Assembly (NCBI GenBank): GCA_022732315.1
Contig: JAIJUV010000020.1
Span: 1 to 24,363, forward strand
Reading direction: 5' to 3'
Source of the DNA: Prevotella sp.
Lineage (GTDB): Bacteria; Bacteroidota; Bacteroidia; Bacteroidales; Bacteroidaceae
Length of the DNA: 24,363 nt
Within the stretch, counting starts at the first letter, position 1; each line of letters opens with the position of its first letter. Of the stretch, positions 14,681-24,169 are shown one piece after another. The position numbers and the translations under genes were made by a program. A model generated the notes under the pieces. It was given only the letters and a program-made list of their open reading frames with translations. It was not told the origin of the DNA and did no database searches.

Positions 14681-17062
14681 ATGAGAATAAATAGATTTTT
14701 AATCACCCTTATCCTTTCACTTGTACTTGTTGATATGGCTGCATCAACAAGCATCAAGCATTTTACAGAAAGCGATGGTCTACCTCAAAGCCTCATCACT
14801 TGCGCAACTCAAGACAGCAAGGGATACATATGGATCAGTTCATGGAATGGACTGAGCCGCTACGACGGATACACCTTTTCTAATTTCAAGGCACGCAAAG
14901 GAGACAACTGTCCACTTATCACCAACCGCATCTTCTTTATTCGCGAAACGACAGGAGGAGACATCCTGTGCAAGTGTCCCAACGGATATTACCTGTTCAA
15001 GACCAATGAAAAGAAGTTTGTACTGCTAAAAGGCAAAAAGACCGACAAGGGAGATCGTTTTCGCCCTACCACACAACAGAAAGCCGCAATCAATTCCCTG
15101 CCCGAATACGAGGGCGAGGAAACCCACATCTTATATAAAGACAGACAAGGAGGCTACTGGATATACACCCATCGAGGCCTAGACAGGCTCACATTCAAGA
15201 AGGAGAAAGTGGGGCCCGTAAAGTGTAAAGGTGATGGAGAAGAAGTAATACGCTCCATATTCCAGGACAAGGAAAAAAGAATCTTCATAGCCGACAAGAA
15301 TGGCTTTGTCAGGATATATGCGCCAAAAGGTTCGCTTATAGGCTACCTGAAGAAAGATGGCAATATCTCGAAAACAAGAATGCCATTCGGCGCAAACGTA
15401 TATTCCATGCTTCAAGACTCACACGGTATCCTATGGTTAGGCACAAAGCCCAACGGACTTTTCAGACTAAAGGAAACAAACGACGGAAATTACTCAGTAA
15501 AGTCATTTACCCAAAATACCAGCCGTTACAGCATAAACAGCAACAGCATATATGCCATCAAAGAAGACCGGCATGGCAGAATCCTCTTGGGAACATTCAA
15601 GGGAGGTCTGAACATTATCAAGAATCCATGGAGCGAAAGCCCCAAGTTCATCAACTGCAATAATGATATAAAGCAATTTCCCAGCCAGGCAAAATGCATA
15701 CACGACATGCTATTAAGCCCGAGCGGAACCTTACTGCTTGCCACCAATGAAGGTCTCTTCACCTGCAATATGGACAGGAATCTGCAAAAAATGCGTTTCC
15801 TGCAAAACAAGCGAATACCTTCCAATCCGAAATCCATAAGCAATAATGAAGTGATGGCGCTGCTACAATCAGGAAACGGGACGATATATGCAGCAACCTA
15901 TGGCGGAGGCTTAAACATCATAGAAAAGGGGAAACTTCATGCAAACGATCTGAAAATTTCAACGCTAACTACCGAAAACGGTATGATGTCTGACGTGATA
16001 CTCAACATGTGCGAGGACGCACAAGGCATGATATGGCTCGTATCAGAACACTGCCTGATGAAATACAATCCCCAAAAAGAATCGTTCACCAACTATTCCG
16101 AGAGTCTTTTCAAGGGCGATTTCTCCTTCTCAGAAGCCAAGCCTCTGAATGTATCAGAAAGCCAAACACTGTTATATGGCACCACACAAGGCATATTGCC
16201 AATCAATGAACAGACGGTAAGAAAAAGTAATTTCAAGCCAAAAATCCTTTTTGATACGCCTCCCCACATAGAGCTCTCGCCTAAGGAGAAGAGTCTGAGC
16301 ATTTCATTCGCAGCCATCGACTTCAACAAGAACGAGCCGATACAATATGCATATATGCTTGAGGGCGTAGATAGCCACTGGCTTTACACCACGGAGAACC
16401 ACATCAACCTCTCCAACATCCCCGCAGGAACATTCTGCCTGAAGATCAAATCGACTAACGGAGATGGAATCTGGTGCAACAATGAGGCATCCATAAGCAT
16501 TCATCGCACCCCCTTCTTCAACGAACGTCCCATAGCCTGGATGCTTTACGGAGGAGCCGTACTTATATCATTGCTTCTTGCATTCAAGCTGTATAGGTAC
16601 ATACGACGGCTGGAGAATGAAGTCAAGACCCTGAAACTCTCTGCCGGCGAAAAGATGGAATACATCAAGATGAGAGTAGCCGACGTAATAGAGCGAAACG
16701 ACAATGGTGAAAAAGAATCCATCATCCCGGATTCTGCCGAATCTACAGCCTTCAGGACTGACGTGGAAAAGTTTATTCTCGGCCATCTGTCCGACTCCGC
16801 CCTGAATGTAGATACCATTGCCAGGGAAATGTGCATGAGCCGCTCTACCTTATATATAATGATGAAGAAAGAGTTTAACTGTACGCCCAACAACTTCATC
16901 CTCAATATCCGCCTGAACACGGCTCGCCAGATGCTCCTTGAAGAAAGGAATCTCAACGTATCAGAAATAGCCTATCGCTGCGGCTTCTCCGACCCCAAAT
17001 ACTTCAGCCGCTGCTTCAAGAAGGCAATAGGGGTAACTCCATCAGAATTGAGAATGGATTGA
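14681..17062 (+). CDS. Membrane-anchored propeller sensor fused directly to AraC-type DNA-binding domain
   Basis: A 793-residue regulator. In order: signal anchor/peptide (MRINRFLITLILSLVLVDMAA); periplasmic two-component-type propeller repeats (about 25-515) with blade motifs such as DSKGYIWISSWNGLSRYDG, DSHGILWLGTKPNGLFR, GGLNIIEKG and DAQGMIWLV; a Y_Y_Y domain (about 535-610, YAYMLEGVDSHWLY); one membrane helix (about 617-640, IAWMLYGGAVLISLLLAFKLY); a roughly 50-residue charged, probably coiled-coil linker; and a C-terminal AraC/HTH_18 domain (about 690-793, ALNVDTIAREMCMSRSTLY and NVSEIAYRCGFSDPKYFSRCFKK). A standard Bacteroidota hybrid two-component regulator is about 1300-1400 residues with kinase and receiver domains; both are absent here without any frame break. 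An in-frame TTG nine bases upstream is less likely than the ATG. It lies between the fucosidase genes and probably senses a glycan from them. Confidence 0.9.
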   Translation: MRINRFLITLILSLVLVDMAASTSIKHFTESDGLPQSLITCATQDSKGYIWISSWNGLSRYDGYTFSNFKARKGDNCPLITNRIFFIRETTGGDILCKCPNGYYLFKTNEKKFVLLKGKKTDKGDRFRPTTQQKAAINSLPEYEGEETHILYKDRQGGYWIYTHRGLDRLTFKKEKVGPVKCKGDGEEVIRSIFQDKEKRIFIADKNGFVRIYAPKGSLIGYLKKDGNISKTRMPFGANVYSMLQDSHGILWLGTKPNGLFRLKETNDGNYSVKSFTQNTSRYSINSNSIYAIKEDRHGRILLGTFKGGLNIIKNPWSESPKFINCNNDIKQFPSQAKCIHDMLLSPSGTLLLATNEGLFTCNMDRNLQKMRFLQNKRIPSNPKSISNNEVMALLQSGNGTIYAATYGGGLNIIEKGKLHANDLKISTLTTENGMMSDVILNMCEDAQGMIWLVSEHCLMKYNPQKESFTNYSESLFKGDFSFSEAKPLNVSESQTLLYGTTQGILPINEQTVRKSNFKPKILFDTPPHIELSPKEKSLSISFAAIDFNKNEPIQYAYMLEGVDSHWLYTTENHINLSNIPAGTFCLKIKSTNGDGIWCNNEASISIHRTPFFNERPIAWMLYGGAVLISLLLAFKLYRYIRRLENEVKTLKLSAGEKMEYIKMRVADVIERNDNGEKESIIPDSAESTAFRTDVEKFILGHLSDSALNVDTIAREMCMSRSTLYIMMKKEFNCTPNNFILNIRLNTARQMLLEERNLNVSEIAYRCGFSDPKYFSRCFKKAIGVTPSELRMD

Positions 17063-17082
17063 TTGAATGAATGAACCGGAAA

Positions 17083-17098
17083 CCTGCCCACCGGCAGG
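17083..17098. other. Small GC-rich hairpin after the regulator
   Basis: CCTGCC pairs with GGCAGG around a CACC loop, 21 bases past the regulator stop. It sits ahead of a larger hairpin and may add to termination. Confidence 0.35.
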
Positions 17099-17107
17099 AC
17101 ATAAGAA

Positions 17108-17147
17108 GGGAGGATGCACCCAAGTTTCATTATTTGGGCATCCTCCC
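17108..17147. terminator. Convergent-gene terminator hairpin
   Basis: GGGAGGATGC (17108-17117) pairs with GCATCCTCCC (17138-17147), 10 base pairs around a 20-base partly paired loop. It lies between the convergent regulator and GH95 genes. No strong T run follows, so efficiency is uncertain; it may serve both directions. Confidence 0.55.
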
Positions 17148-17202
17148 TATCATAAACATGTAACCTACCTGCAACTTTTTATATAAAGCTCAGATATCAG
17201 GA

Positions 17203-20200
17203 TCATTGCATATATTTATTTCCGCCCTTTACCACAATTCCATGATAACCTTTGCCTACTCGCTGTCCTCCGAGGTTATAGCGTACTTGGCTGTTATCAG
17301 AACATGGCTGCTGAGCTGATACATTAACAATACCCGTAGTGCAGCTAACAAGCGTGATTTCCTCACCAGCCTGAGTAGGAACATCATAGAGATAAGTATC
17401 TTCAAGTCGTGTTGCAGGAATCTTACTCATATCTTTCACTATAGGATCTGGCGTACAATAAGGCTGCATCAACGGATTGTCATTATCGCCTTCTGCTGTT
17501 TTCAGAGCAGTTGCACCATTCTTGAAAAGTGGCGTTGCCGAACGCAGGCGAAGGTTTCCGCCAATGGTAGACTTGATAGTTACCCACTCTATTTTACCAT
17601 TTGCCCATTTAAGGTCGGTCACTACAAATCCACCACGTGAACGCAGTCCCTTAACCTCACCGCCAGTTTTCCATTCAGTAGGCAAGGCAGGAAGGATATG
17701 CAGGAATCCGGCATGCGACTGTACAAGCATCTCTGCAATTGCAGCTGTAGCACCAAAGTTGCCATCAATCTGGAATGGTGGGTGAGCATCAAACATATTG
17801 GCATAAGAACCGCCGTCAGAAGAGGCTATTGTTACATTAGGGTCGAGCAATACAAGCTGATTCTTGAGAATCTTCATGGCATGGTCGCCGTCAAGCATTC
17901 GGGCCCACATAGCCTCTTTCCATCCCATCGACCATCCACGGGCAGCATCACCACGTCCCACAAGACTTTTAAGAACAGCCTGATAGAGAGTAGGATTTTC
18001 GTAAGGAGAAACCTGATTGCCTGGATAGGCACCCCAAAGATGTGAAAGATGACGGTGGGATGACGTTTCCCTATCCCAATCTTCCTGCCATTCCTGCACC
18101 TGTCCGTACTTGCCGATTCTCCAAGGAGTAATCTTTGCCTTCAATTCATCGAGAGCATCTGCAAAGGAAGCATCCTTGTCGAGGGCACGGGCTGCAAGAG
18201 CCGTATTCTTCAAGAGGTCGTACACCATTTCATTATCCATTGCCACACCTCCAAAAAGAGCAATATTTGCCGTTTTACCATCACTCTTGGTGTAATTACC
18301 GATTCCAGGATGGTTCTCTGGCGAATTGCTTGGACAAACCACCATGTACCCTGTCCCAGGATCTTTTACAAGAAAGTCCTGATAGAACTCGGCAGCACCT
18401 TTCATCAGAGGATATATCTCAGCGAGATATTGCTTATCACCAGAGAAGAGGTAACGCTCCCACAAATGTGAACAGAACCACGCATTGCACGTTGGCCATA
18501 CTCCTACAGTGCCATTATCTACAGCACCCGTAGTACGCCAGATGTCGGTATTATGATGCAATGTCCATCCACGTGCACCATACATCTGCTTTGCCGTTTC
18601 AGCACCAGTCACACTAACGTCTTTCACCATCTCTACAAATGGCTCGTGACATTCTGCAAGATTAGTAACCTCAGCAGGCCAATAATTCATCTCCACATTG
18701 ATATTTGAGGTATATTTTGAATCCCAGGCAGGATATTGGCGTGCATCAGGATTCCAGATTCCCTGCAGGTTGGCTGGCTGTGTACCTGGCTGTGAAGAGG
18801 AGATAAGAAGATAACGGCCAAACTGGAAGTAGTTGGCTGCAAGCTGCGGATCGGATGTCTTATGGAATTCCTTGATGCGCTGCTCTGTATCCTTAGCCTC
18901 CTGTGCGGCATTGCCGTCGAGAGTGAGGTCTACACGGTCAAACTGCTGCTTGTACACCGCTTTATGGTCGGCAAGTGTTGTAGCATAATCCTTTCCGCTT
19001 GTCTCGTAATTCTGCAAATAAGCAAAAGCCGTTGCATCTGCATCGCCACTCACATCATTGTACTTCTTGAAGTTTGTTGCCTGTGATATGATGATTGTAG
19101 CATGTGTGGCTCCTGTAATTTTCAATTGCGGAGCTTTTGTTGCTGCTCCTATCGTTCCTTGAGCGTAGATTGTTGTCTGGTCATTTTCGATTGTACCATC
19201 ACAATCAATCACACGAATATAGGTACAGAGATGAAGCTTGTTCTCTACATTCTCGCATTTGTCGCGAGCCGGACCCATCATTGCCTTGATGGTATGATCG
19301 TCGAACAGCTCGTTGGAAATAAGTTTCTCTATATTCGACTTATTGCTGCCGGCGTATGCCACATTGAAATCGAGCTTTCCAGCCTGGTCTGCCTCAAGAC
19401 GAACCACTGTTACATTATCCTTGAAAGAAGTGAATACCGTGCGCTTATATCCTACATTCTTTACATGATATTCCACATTACTCGTAGCTGTATTCATGTC
19501 AAGATAGCGCACATAGCCCTGTGCATCAGCAGCATTCTCGGTTTGTGCTCCTTCCATGTCATCGAAGCGCTGACCAGGGAAGCCAATAAGCATCACTCCT
19601 GCTGCACGGTAGCTTGCACCATGTGAGCCTTGCGACATCCAGTTGCTTACAGCAAGATCCTGTACCGAAGCATAATCTTTGCTGAAGATTCCCTGCTGCA
19701 CTTGCTTCAACACGCCTAGCGCATTGGCATTGTAGTTACTGTTAGGTCCCTGATCCCAGAAGGTGTCTTCGTTGAGCTGCAGCGTGTCACATGCCACACT
19801 ACCCGAATGCATGACTCCAAGACGGCCATTTCCCAATGGAAGTGCCTCTTCCCAATAGCCAGCTGGACGGTTGTACCATAAGTGATTCTTACTCTCGATA
19901 ACGGGTGCTGCAATAGGATCGGTATCGGCTGTTGTAAAACTGAACTTTACGCCTTCGCCACTCACATTGCCAGAAAGGTCGCTCACGGTATTGCCTGGCA
20001 ACTCAAAGTTGTAGACACAACTCTTTTCAAGAGAAGAATAGGCAAAACGCAGACTGTTTCCATTTACAACCGGCGATATAGCTATTGATTTATTGGTTAC
20101 TGCATTGGTCAGTTTTGCACAAGCATTCTCTGCCAGTTGTACATTCTCATTGAAATCAACTACTATGGTACCTTTTGTAGCCACATTGATTGAATTATCT

Positions 20201-20928
20201 GCAGGACGGCTTGTCTGAAACTTTGGAGCTTCATGGTCGTCGGCAAGAATATTCACGTATTTCAGATTGTAGTTGCTGTTCTTCGTTGCTGTAGTAATGA
20301 AAATACGGACGATGACATTTTCCTTATTATCAGCATCAAGGTCATAGTTAGCATCAACATAGGTATTCCAATGGCTTCCACTTACATAGTCATCGAGAAC
20401 CTTCCATGTGGATCCTCCATCTACGGAATAGACTACTCCAAAGGGGGTAGAACTGCTCGAACCATCACCTATCGCGAAGTTGAGCTTTGCATTCTGAAGG
20501 CTGACAGTAGGGAAACTTACTTCAAAATACTGATCGTGTTTCGAAGCGTCACCATAATCCGACTTGGATGTAAACTTATCGATAGATGCCGTATTGAGGC
20601 GCAACAGGTAACTGTCCTTACTCTGCTTCACCTCCCACTTTCCATCACTGGTCTTCAGCGTAAGCATGTAATTATCCAAAACTCCATTGCAAGTATTTGG
20701 CAAAAACACTGGCTGCTTGGTTTTCCAAGGTGTATTCGAAAGTGCCGTCCACCCACTGCCATCAGGCGTATAAGTCACCACACTCCCCTTACTCGAGGCT
20801 TCCCACCCTTGTGAGAACACCCATGATGCTACTACTGTCTGCCCTGCGACACATACCGACGGACAAGCAAGTATCAAGCCAAGCAATACCAGCATCATGC
20901 GACATAAATGTTTAGAAATTTTGTTCAT
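17203..20928 (-). CDS. Secreted multidomain GH95 alpha-L-fucosidase (or alpha-L-galactosidase)
   Basis: A 1241-residue exported enzyme for terminal alpha-1,2-linked fucose; some GH95 members prefer L-galactose, which cannot be excluded. Domains: signal peptide (about 1-29, ending SVCVAG); an N-terminal beta-sandwich (about 30-230) resembling adhesion or carbohydrate-binding modules; a Big_5-like Ig domain (about 232-333, ending [12 protein letters not shown]); GH95 beta domain (about 345-600, [14 protein letters not shown]); (alpha/alpha)6 barrel (about 650-1070). Expected active-site residues are present: Asn742 and Asn744 in NINVEMNYW, Glu871 in CPSNSPENH, Asp1055 in QIDGNFGA. The end, [26 protein letters not shown] in outline (1216-1241), resembles the short tail on many Prevotella secreted proteins. 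The gene is convergent to the regulator and has its own promoter with tandem direct repeats. Confidence 0.93.
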   Translation of the reverse strand: MNKISKHLCRMMLVLLGLILACPSVCVAGQTVVASWVFSQGWEASSKGSVVTYTPDGSGWTALSNTPWKTKQPVFLPNTCNGVLDNYMLTLKTSDGKWEVKQSKDSYLLRLNTASIDKFTSKSDYGDASKHDQYFEVSFPTVSLQNAKLNFAIGDGSSSSTPFGVVYSVDGGSTWKVLDDYVSGSHWNTYVDANYDLDADNKENVIVRIFITTATKNSNYNLKYVNILADDHEAPKFQTSRPADNSINVATKGTIVVDFNENVQLAENACAKLTNAVTNKSIAISPVVNGNSLRFAYSSLEKSCVYNFELPGNTVSDLSGNVSGEGVKFSFTTADTDPIAAPVIESKNHLWYNRPAGYWEEALPLGNGRLGVMHSGSVACDTLQLNEDTFWDQGPNSNYNANALGVLKQVQQGIFSKDYASVQDLAVSNWMSQGSHGASYRAAGVMLIGFPGQRFDDMEGAQTENAADAQGYVRYLDMNTATSNVEYHVKNVGYKRTVFTSFKDNVTVVRLEADQAGKLDFNVAYAGSNKSNIEKLISNELFDDHTIKAMMGPARDKCENVENKLHLCTYIRVIDCDGTIENDQTTIYAQGTIGAATKAPQLKITGATHATIIISQATNFKKYNDVSGDADATAFAYLQNYETSGKDYATTLADHKAVYKQQFDRVDLTLDGNAAQEAKDTEQRIKEFHKTSDPQLAANYFQFGRYLLISSSQPGTQPANLQGIWNPDARQYPAWDSKYTSNINVEMNYWPAEVTNLAECHEPFVEMVKDVSVTGAETAKQMYGARGWTLHHNTDIWRTTGAVDNGTVGVWPTCNAWFCSHLWERYLFSGDKQYLAEIYPLMKGAAEFYQDFLVKDPGTGYMVVCPSNSPENHPGIGNYTKSDGKTANIALFGGVAMDNEMVYDLLKNTALAARALDKDASFADALDELKAKITPWRIGKYGQVQEWQEDWDRETSSHRHLSHLWGAYPGNQVSPYENPTLYQAVLKSLVGRGDAARGWSMGWKEAMWARMLDGDHAMKILKNQLVLLDPNVTIASSDGGSYANMFDAHPPFQIDGNFGATAAIAEMLVQSHAGFLHILPALPTEWKTGGEVKGLRSRGGFVVTDLKWANGKIEWVTIKSTIGGNLRLRSATPLFKNGATALKTAEGDNDNPLMQPYCTPDPIVKDMSKIPATRLEDTYLYDVPTQAGEEITLVSCTTGIVNVSAQQPCSDNSQVRYNLGGQRVGKGYHGIVVKGGNKYMQ

Positions 20929-21001
20929 GATTTGTTTTTTGATAAATGTTTAAATTATTAATATTGATTATTCTCTTGTCTATGATATTGAAAATCTGCC
21001 G

Positions 21002-21009
21002 CAAAAGTA
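21002..21009 (-). promoter_or_regulatory. -7 promoter box for GH95
   Basis: On the minus strand this reads TACTTTTG, matching TAnnTTTG. No TTTG lies 19-21 bases upstream; the -33 position instead adjoins a direct repeat, as expected for an activator-dependent promoter. The leader to the GH95 start is about 70 bases. Confidence 0.6.
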
Positions 21010-21032
21010 GTGAAAATACGTCTTTTACATGC

Positions 21033-21065
21033 GGATTATCATCTTTTCAAGGTGGATTATCATCT
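21033..21065 (-). promoter_or_regulatory. Two 12-base direct repeats, 21-base period, upstream of GH95
   Basis: GGATTATCATCT occurs at 21033-21044 and identically at 21054-21065 (plus-strand reading); each is preceded by G and one variable base. The 21-base period equals two helical turns and puts both copies on one DNA face, 24-56 bases upstream of the -7 box. This is the classic arrangement for an AraC-family activator with two HTH motifs or a dimer. Confidence 0.65.
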
Positions 21066-21126
21066 AAAAACACTATAAAAAGCCAAATCTGCATAAAATT
21101 CCTCCCTCCAACCAACTGTCAGAAAA

Positions 21127-21167
21127 AAAAATATGGCAAGCTTACCACTTAAGCTTGCCATATTTTT
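21127..21167 (-). terminator. Terminator overlapping the 3' end of the BASS transporter gene
   Basis: AAAAATATGGCAAGCTT (21127-21143) and its exact complement (21151-21167) form a 17-base-pair stem with a 7-base loop. The transporter's stop codon (21142-21144) is at the stem-loop border, so its last codons form one arm. The arms also give A/T tracts on both strands, so it may also act for plus-strand transcripts. Confidence 0.8.
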
Positions 21168-22104
21168 CTTTATACCATATCTGCCAGCCATTCACCAGGT
21201 TCTGCCAAACCACGTAGGCACCCGGAGCCACGGCGGCCAGCGGATTCAGGAAGGTGAGGGTGAGCCAGATGCCCACAATGGTATTCTTCTGTCCCAACGC
21301 CTGACCGGCACTGATGCTCGCATCATAATGTCTGCCCACCGCCTTGCCGATGGCAAACTGGATAAGACATACCAAAAGGGGTACCAGAAGCAGCAAGGCA
21401 AGAATCCATCCCGAAACCTCGGCATGGAGGATATTGCGAACCGTCTCTCCCATCAATATCGTCAGGTTGAAACACCACATATAGAAGCCCAGATCCTTCA
21501 CGCTCTTCACCTTATCCACCCATTTAGGCAGAAACTTGCGGCTCAGCAGAGCCAGAAGCAAAGGCACCACCAGTACCGTGGTCACGTTTCGGAACACCAT
21601 CGCACTCATAAAAAGAAAGGAAACATCCGCCCCCTTCTCCACCATCGGGAAGAGACTCGGAATAATCACCATCGTGAATACATTCGCTATCACCGTATAA
21701 GTAGTCAGCGAACCGATGCTTCCACCCAACTTCTCCGTCACCACCGCCACGGCAGCCGCCGTAGGACAGATAAAGCAGATAAAGGCTCCCTCCAGCACCA
21801 GCTTGGTTTCATAATCATCGCCGAATTCGAAAATCAGCACCACCATCGCCAATGCCAGACTGGTTCTGATCAGCTGCAATACAAAATGCCACGCCTTCGG
21901 CTTCATCTCCTTGATTTCTATCTTGCAGAAGGTAACATAGAGCAAGGCGAAGAGCACCACCGGCATCAGATCTACCAGCTTCGGTCCCACCGCATCCCCC
22001 AGAGGCTCCAGAAACGGAACATTGGCAAAAATCAGATAGCCCACAGCTCCCAATACCAGCGAGCAGGGCAACGAGAATTTCCTAAAGAATTTCCACAACC
22101 ACAT
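21142..22104 (-). CDS. Bile acid:sodium symporter (BASS/SBF)-family transporter
   Basis: A 320-residue inner-membrane protein with about ten hydrophobic helices. Family features are the helix-break motif around residues 113-123 (CPTAAAVAVVTEK), which follows GAFICFI, and the C-terminal SAGQALGQKNTIVGIW with GQKNT at 271-275; both halves of the inverted-repeat core are thus present. It ends TFLNPLAAVAPGAYVVWQNL, typical of the bacterial SBF-like branch. Family members carry organic anions with sodium; the substrate here is unknown and bile acid should not be assumed. It stands alone between the GH95 promoter region and typA. The upstream 158 bases hold a 17-base tandem repeat and the typA terminator but no convincing TAnnTTTG box, so it may depend partly on read-through from typA. 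Confidence 0.82.
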   Translation of the reverse strand: MWLWKFFRKFSLPCSLVLGAVGYLIFANVPFLEPLGDAVGPKLVDLMPVVLFALLYVTFCKIEIKEMKPKAWHFVLQLIRTSLALAMVVLIFEFGDDYETKLVLEGAFICFICPTAAAVAVVTEKLGGSIGSLTTYTVIANVFTMVIIPSLFPMVEKGADVSFLFMSAMVFRNVTTVLVVPLLLALLSRKFLPKWVDKVKSVKDLGFYMWCFNLTILMGETVRNILHAEVSGWILALLLLVPLLVCLIQFAIGKAVGRHYDASISAGQALGQKNTIVGIWLTLTFLNPLAAVAPGAYVVWQNLVNGWQIWYKEKYGKLKW

Positions 22105-22124
22105 ACGCTTACATTCTAAATTAA

Positions 22125-22192
22125 AAATAAAGAATCACCTTAAATAAAGTATCACCTTAAATAAAGTATCACCTTTAAATAAAGAATCCCCT
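22125..22192. repeat. Four tandem copies of a 17-base repeat between typA and the BASS gene
   Basis: Copies start at 22125 (AAATAAAGAATCACCTT), 22142 and 22159 (both AAATAAAGTATCACCTT) and 22177 (AAATAAAGAATCCCCT), with one extra T before the fourth. The last copy forms one arm of the typA terminator hairpin. The array lies just upstream of the transporter start. Confidence 0.9.
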
Positions 22193-22234
22193 GCAAGCAG
22201 ACTGCCCAGGGCAATCGGCAAGAGGGGAATTCTT
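22182..22234 (-). terminator. Terminator-like hairpin after typA
   Basis: AAGAATCCCCT (22182-22192) pairs with AGGGGAATTCTT (22223-22234) with one bulged base. A small inner hairpin (TGCCC/GGGCA) lies in the loop. On the minus strand it is 28 bases past the typA stop and is followed by TTATTT. One arm comes from the fourth 17-base repeat. Confidence 0.65.
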
Positions 22235-22262
22235 ACGGATCCATTTATATATAAGCTATAAC

Positions 22263-24065
22263 TTATTCCTTGTTACTGCGCTTGCGCTCCAAGTGATCGA
22301 GAATCACCTTGCGCATACGCATGCTCTTAGGGGTAACCTCTACGTACTCATCCTCGCGGATATACTCCAGGCACTCCTCAAGGCTCATCACGGTCTTTGG
22401 AATCACGCGAGCCTTATCATCAGAACCGGAAGCACGCACGTTGGTCAGCTGCTTTGCCTTGGTTACGTTAACCACCAGGTCGTTGTCGTGAACATGCTCA
22501 CCAACAACCTCGCCGCCGTAAACCTCCTCACCTGGGTCGATGAAGAACTTACCGCGATCCTGCAGCTTGTCGATGGCGTAAGCATAGGCAGTACCTGTCT
22601 CCAGCGCAATCATGCTACCGTTAGAACGGCGGGTAATCTCGCCCTTGTATGGCTGATACTCCTTGAAGCGGTGAGCCATGATAGCCTCGCCCTGAGAAGC
22701 AGTGAGCACATTGGTACGCAAACCGATGATACCACGTGAAGGAATATCAAACTCAATATCCACACGCTCGCCCATGTTCAGCATAGAAGTCATATCACCC
22801 TTGCGGCGGGTAACCATATCAATCATCTTGGAAGCAAACTCCTCTGGCACGTTGATGGTCAACTCCTCGATAGGCTCGCACTTCACGCCGTCAATCTCCT
22901 TGTAGATTACCTGAGGCTGACCCACCTGCAGCTCGTAGCCCTCGCGGCGCATGGTCTCGATGAGCACAGAGAGATGGAGCACACCACGGCCCGATACAAT
23001 CCACTTATCAGTGGTATCCTCGTAAGGCTGAACACGAAGAGCCAGGTTCTTCTCCAGCTCCTTGTTCAGGCGGTCCTGAATGTGGCGTGATGTACAGAAC
23101 TTACCCTCCTTGCCGAAGAAAGGAGAATCGTTGATGGTGAAGAGCATACTCATGGTAGGCTCGTCTACAGCGATAGGAGGCAGTGGCTCCGGGTTCTCGT
23201 AGTCGCAGATGGTATCACCAATCTCGAACTTCTCAAGGCCGATAACGGCACAGATGTCGCCAGAATCCACATGGTCTGTCTTCTTATGACCCATACCCTC
23301 GAAGGTATGCAGTTCCTTGATCTTGGTCTTCTCCTGGGTTCCGTCACGATGGCAGATAGTTACGTTCATGCCATCCTTCAGGGTACCACGGTGTACACGA
23401 CCCACGGCGATACGACCGGTGTAGGAGCTATAGTCAAGAGATGTGATCAAGAGCTGAGGAGTACCCTCCAGCTGCTTAGGAGCAGGGATAATCTCCACAA
23501 TCTTGTCGAGCAGATAGTCAATGTTGTCAGTTGGCTTGTTGTAGTCATCGCTCATCCAGCCGTTCTTAGCCGAACCGTAAACCACAGTAAAGTCAAGCTG
23601 TTCCTCAGTAGCATCGAGGTCGCACATCAGGTCGAACACCATCTCGTACACCTCTTCAGGGCGACAGTTAGGCTTATCCACCTTATTAACAACAACGATA
23701 GGTTTCAATCCGAGCTGCAAAGCCTTCTGCAGCACGAATCGAGTCTGAGGCATCGGACCCTCGAAAGCGTCGACGAGGAGAAGGCAACCGTCTGCCATGT
23801 TGAGCACGCGCTCCACCTCACCACCGAAGTCAGAGTGTCCAGGAGTATCGAGAATATTAATCTTAGTACCTTTCCAATTGATAGACACATTCTTTGAAAG
23901 AATGGTTATACCACGCTCTCGCTCCAAATCATTGGAATCGAGCACTTCGCCGCTGTTATCCTGGCCGTCACGGAACAGCTTACCGGCGAGCATCATCTTG
24001 TCAACCAGGGTAGTTTTACCATGGTCAACGTGTGCAATAACTGCAATGTTTCTAATGTCTTGCAT
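22263..24065 (-). CDS. typA: Ribosome-associated translational GTPase TypA/BipA
   Basis: A 600-residue EF-G-like GTPase that binds the 70S ribosome and is involved in ribosome assembly and stress adaptation. The G domain has the P-loop AHVDHGKTT (11-19), DTPGHSDF (73-80) and NKVD (127-130). ERERGITI near 48-55 is the switch I region. The C-terminal half has the elongation factor domains, with [22 protein letters not shown] and a lysine/arginine-rich end ([18 protein letters not shown]) typical of BipA. Length is normal. The ATG at 24065 gives the standard [16 protein letters not shown] start. It is divergent from rpsO, and the two promoters lie close together. Followed by a hairpin terminator. 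Confidence 0.96.
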   Translation of the reverse strand: MQDIRNIAVIAHVDHGKTTLVDKMMLAGKLFRDGQDNSGEVLDSNDLERERGITILSKNVSINWKGTKINILDTPGHSDFGGEVERVLNMADGCLLLVDAFEGPMPQTRFVLQKALQLGLKPIVVVNKVDKPNCRPEEVYEMVFDLMCDLDATEEQLDFTVVYGSAKNGWMSDDYNKPTDNIDYLLDKIVEIIPAPKQLEGTPQLLITSLDYSSYTGRIAVGRVHRGTLKDGMNVTICHRDGTQEKTKIKELHTFEGMGHKKTDHVDSGDICAVIGLEKFEIGDTICDYENPEPLPPIAVDEPTMSMLFTINDSPFFGKEGKFCTSRHIQDRLNKELEKNLALRVQPYEDTTDKWIVSGRGVLHLSVLIETMRREGYELQVGQPQVIYKEIDGVKCEPIEELTINVPEEFASKMIDMVTRRKGDMTSMLNMGERVDIEFDIPSRGIIGLRTNVLTASQGEAIMAHRFKEYQPYKGEITRRSNGSMIALETGTAYAYAIDKLQDRGKFFIDPGEEVYGGEVVGEHVHDNDLVVNVTKAKQLTNVRASGSDDKARVIPKTVMSLEECLEYIREDEYVEVTPKSMRMRKVILDHLERKRSNKE

Positions 24066-24099
24066 TTCGTTTACCTTAAATACTTAATGAATTTGGGTG

Positions 24100-24107
24100 C
24101 AAAATTA
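24100..24107 (-). promoter_or_regulatory. -7 promoter box for typA
   Basis: TAATTTTG on the minus strand fits TAnnTTTG and lies 34 bases upstream of the typA ATG. The -33 position has no clear TTTG and overlaps the divergent rpsO promoter. Confidence 0.5.
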
Positions 24108-24125
24108 CAAAAAATTCCCGAAAAA

Positions 24126-24157
24126 TTTGCATAATTCATGGAAAAGTTGTACCTTTG
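24126..24157 (+). promoter_or_regulatory. Promoter of rpsO
   Basis: TTTG (24126-24129), 20 bases, then TACCTTTG (24150-24157) is a full consensus Bacteroidota promoter, giving a leader of about 85 bases before the rpsO ATG. Confidence 0.78.
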
Positions 24158-24169
24158 CACCGCATTTTT

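Noticed and set aside
14681..17062. Regulator as a hybrid two-component protein truncated by a frameshift
   Set aside because: One uninterrupted frame runs from sensor to AraC domain, with no remnant kinase or receiver sequence visible in this or nearby frames.
20946..21152. Small plus-strand frame of 68 codons in the GH95 upstream region
   Set aside because: It runs across the GH95 promoter, the direct repeats and a terminator, and shows no family resemblance; the hydrophobic start is explained by AT-rich DNA.
21133..22119. A 328-codon open frame on the plus strand, opposite the BASS transporter
   Set aside because: Same antisense composition (His/Gln/Arg-rich), while the minus strand encodes a recognisable ten-helix transporter with GQKNT.
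22125..22192. 17-base array as a CRISPR or plasmid iteron origin
   Set aside because: There are no spacers between the units, no cas or rep gene, and the surroundings are ordinary chromosomal genes.
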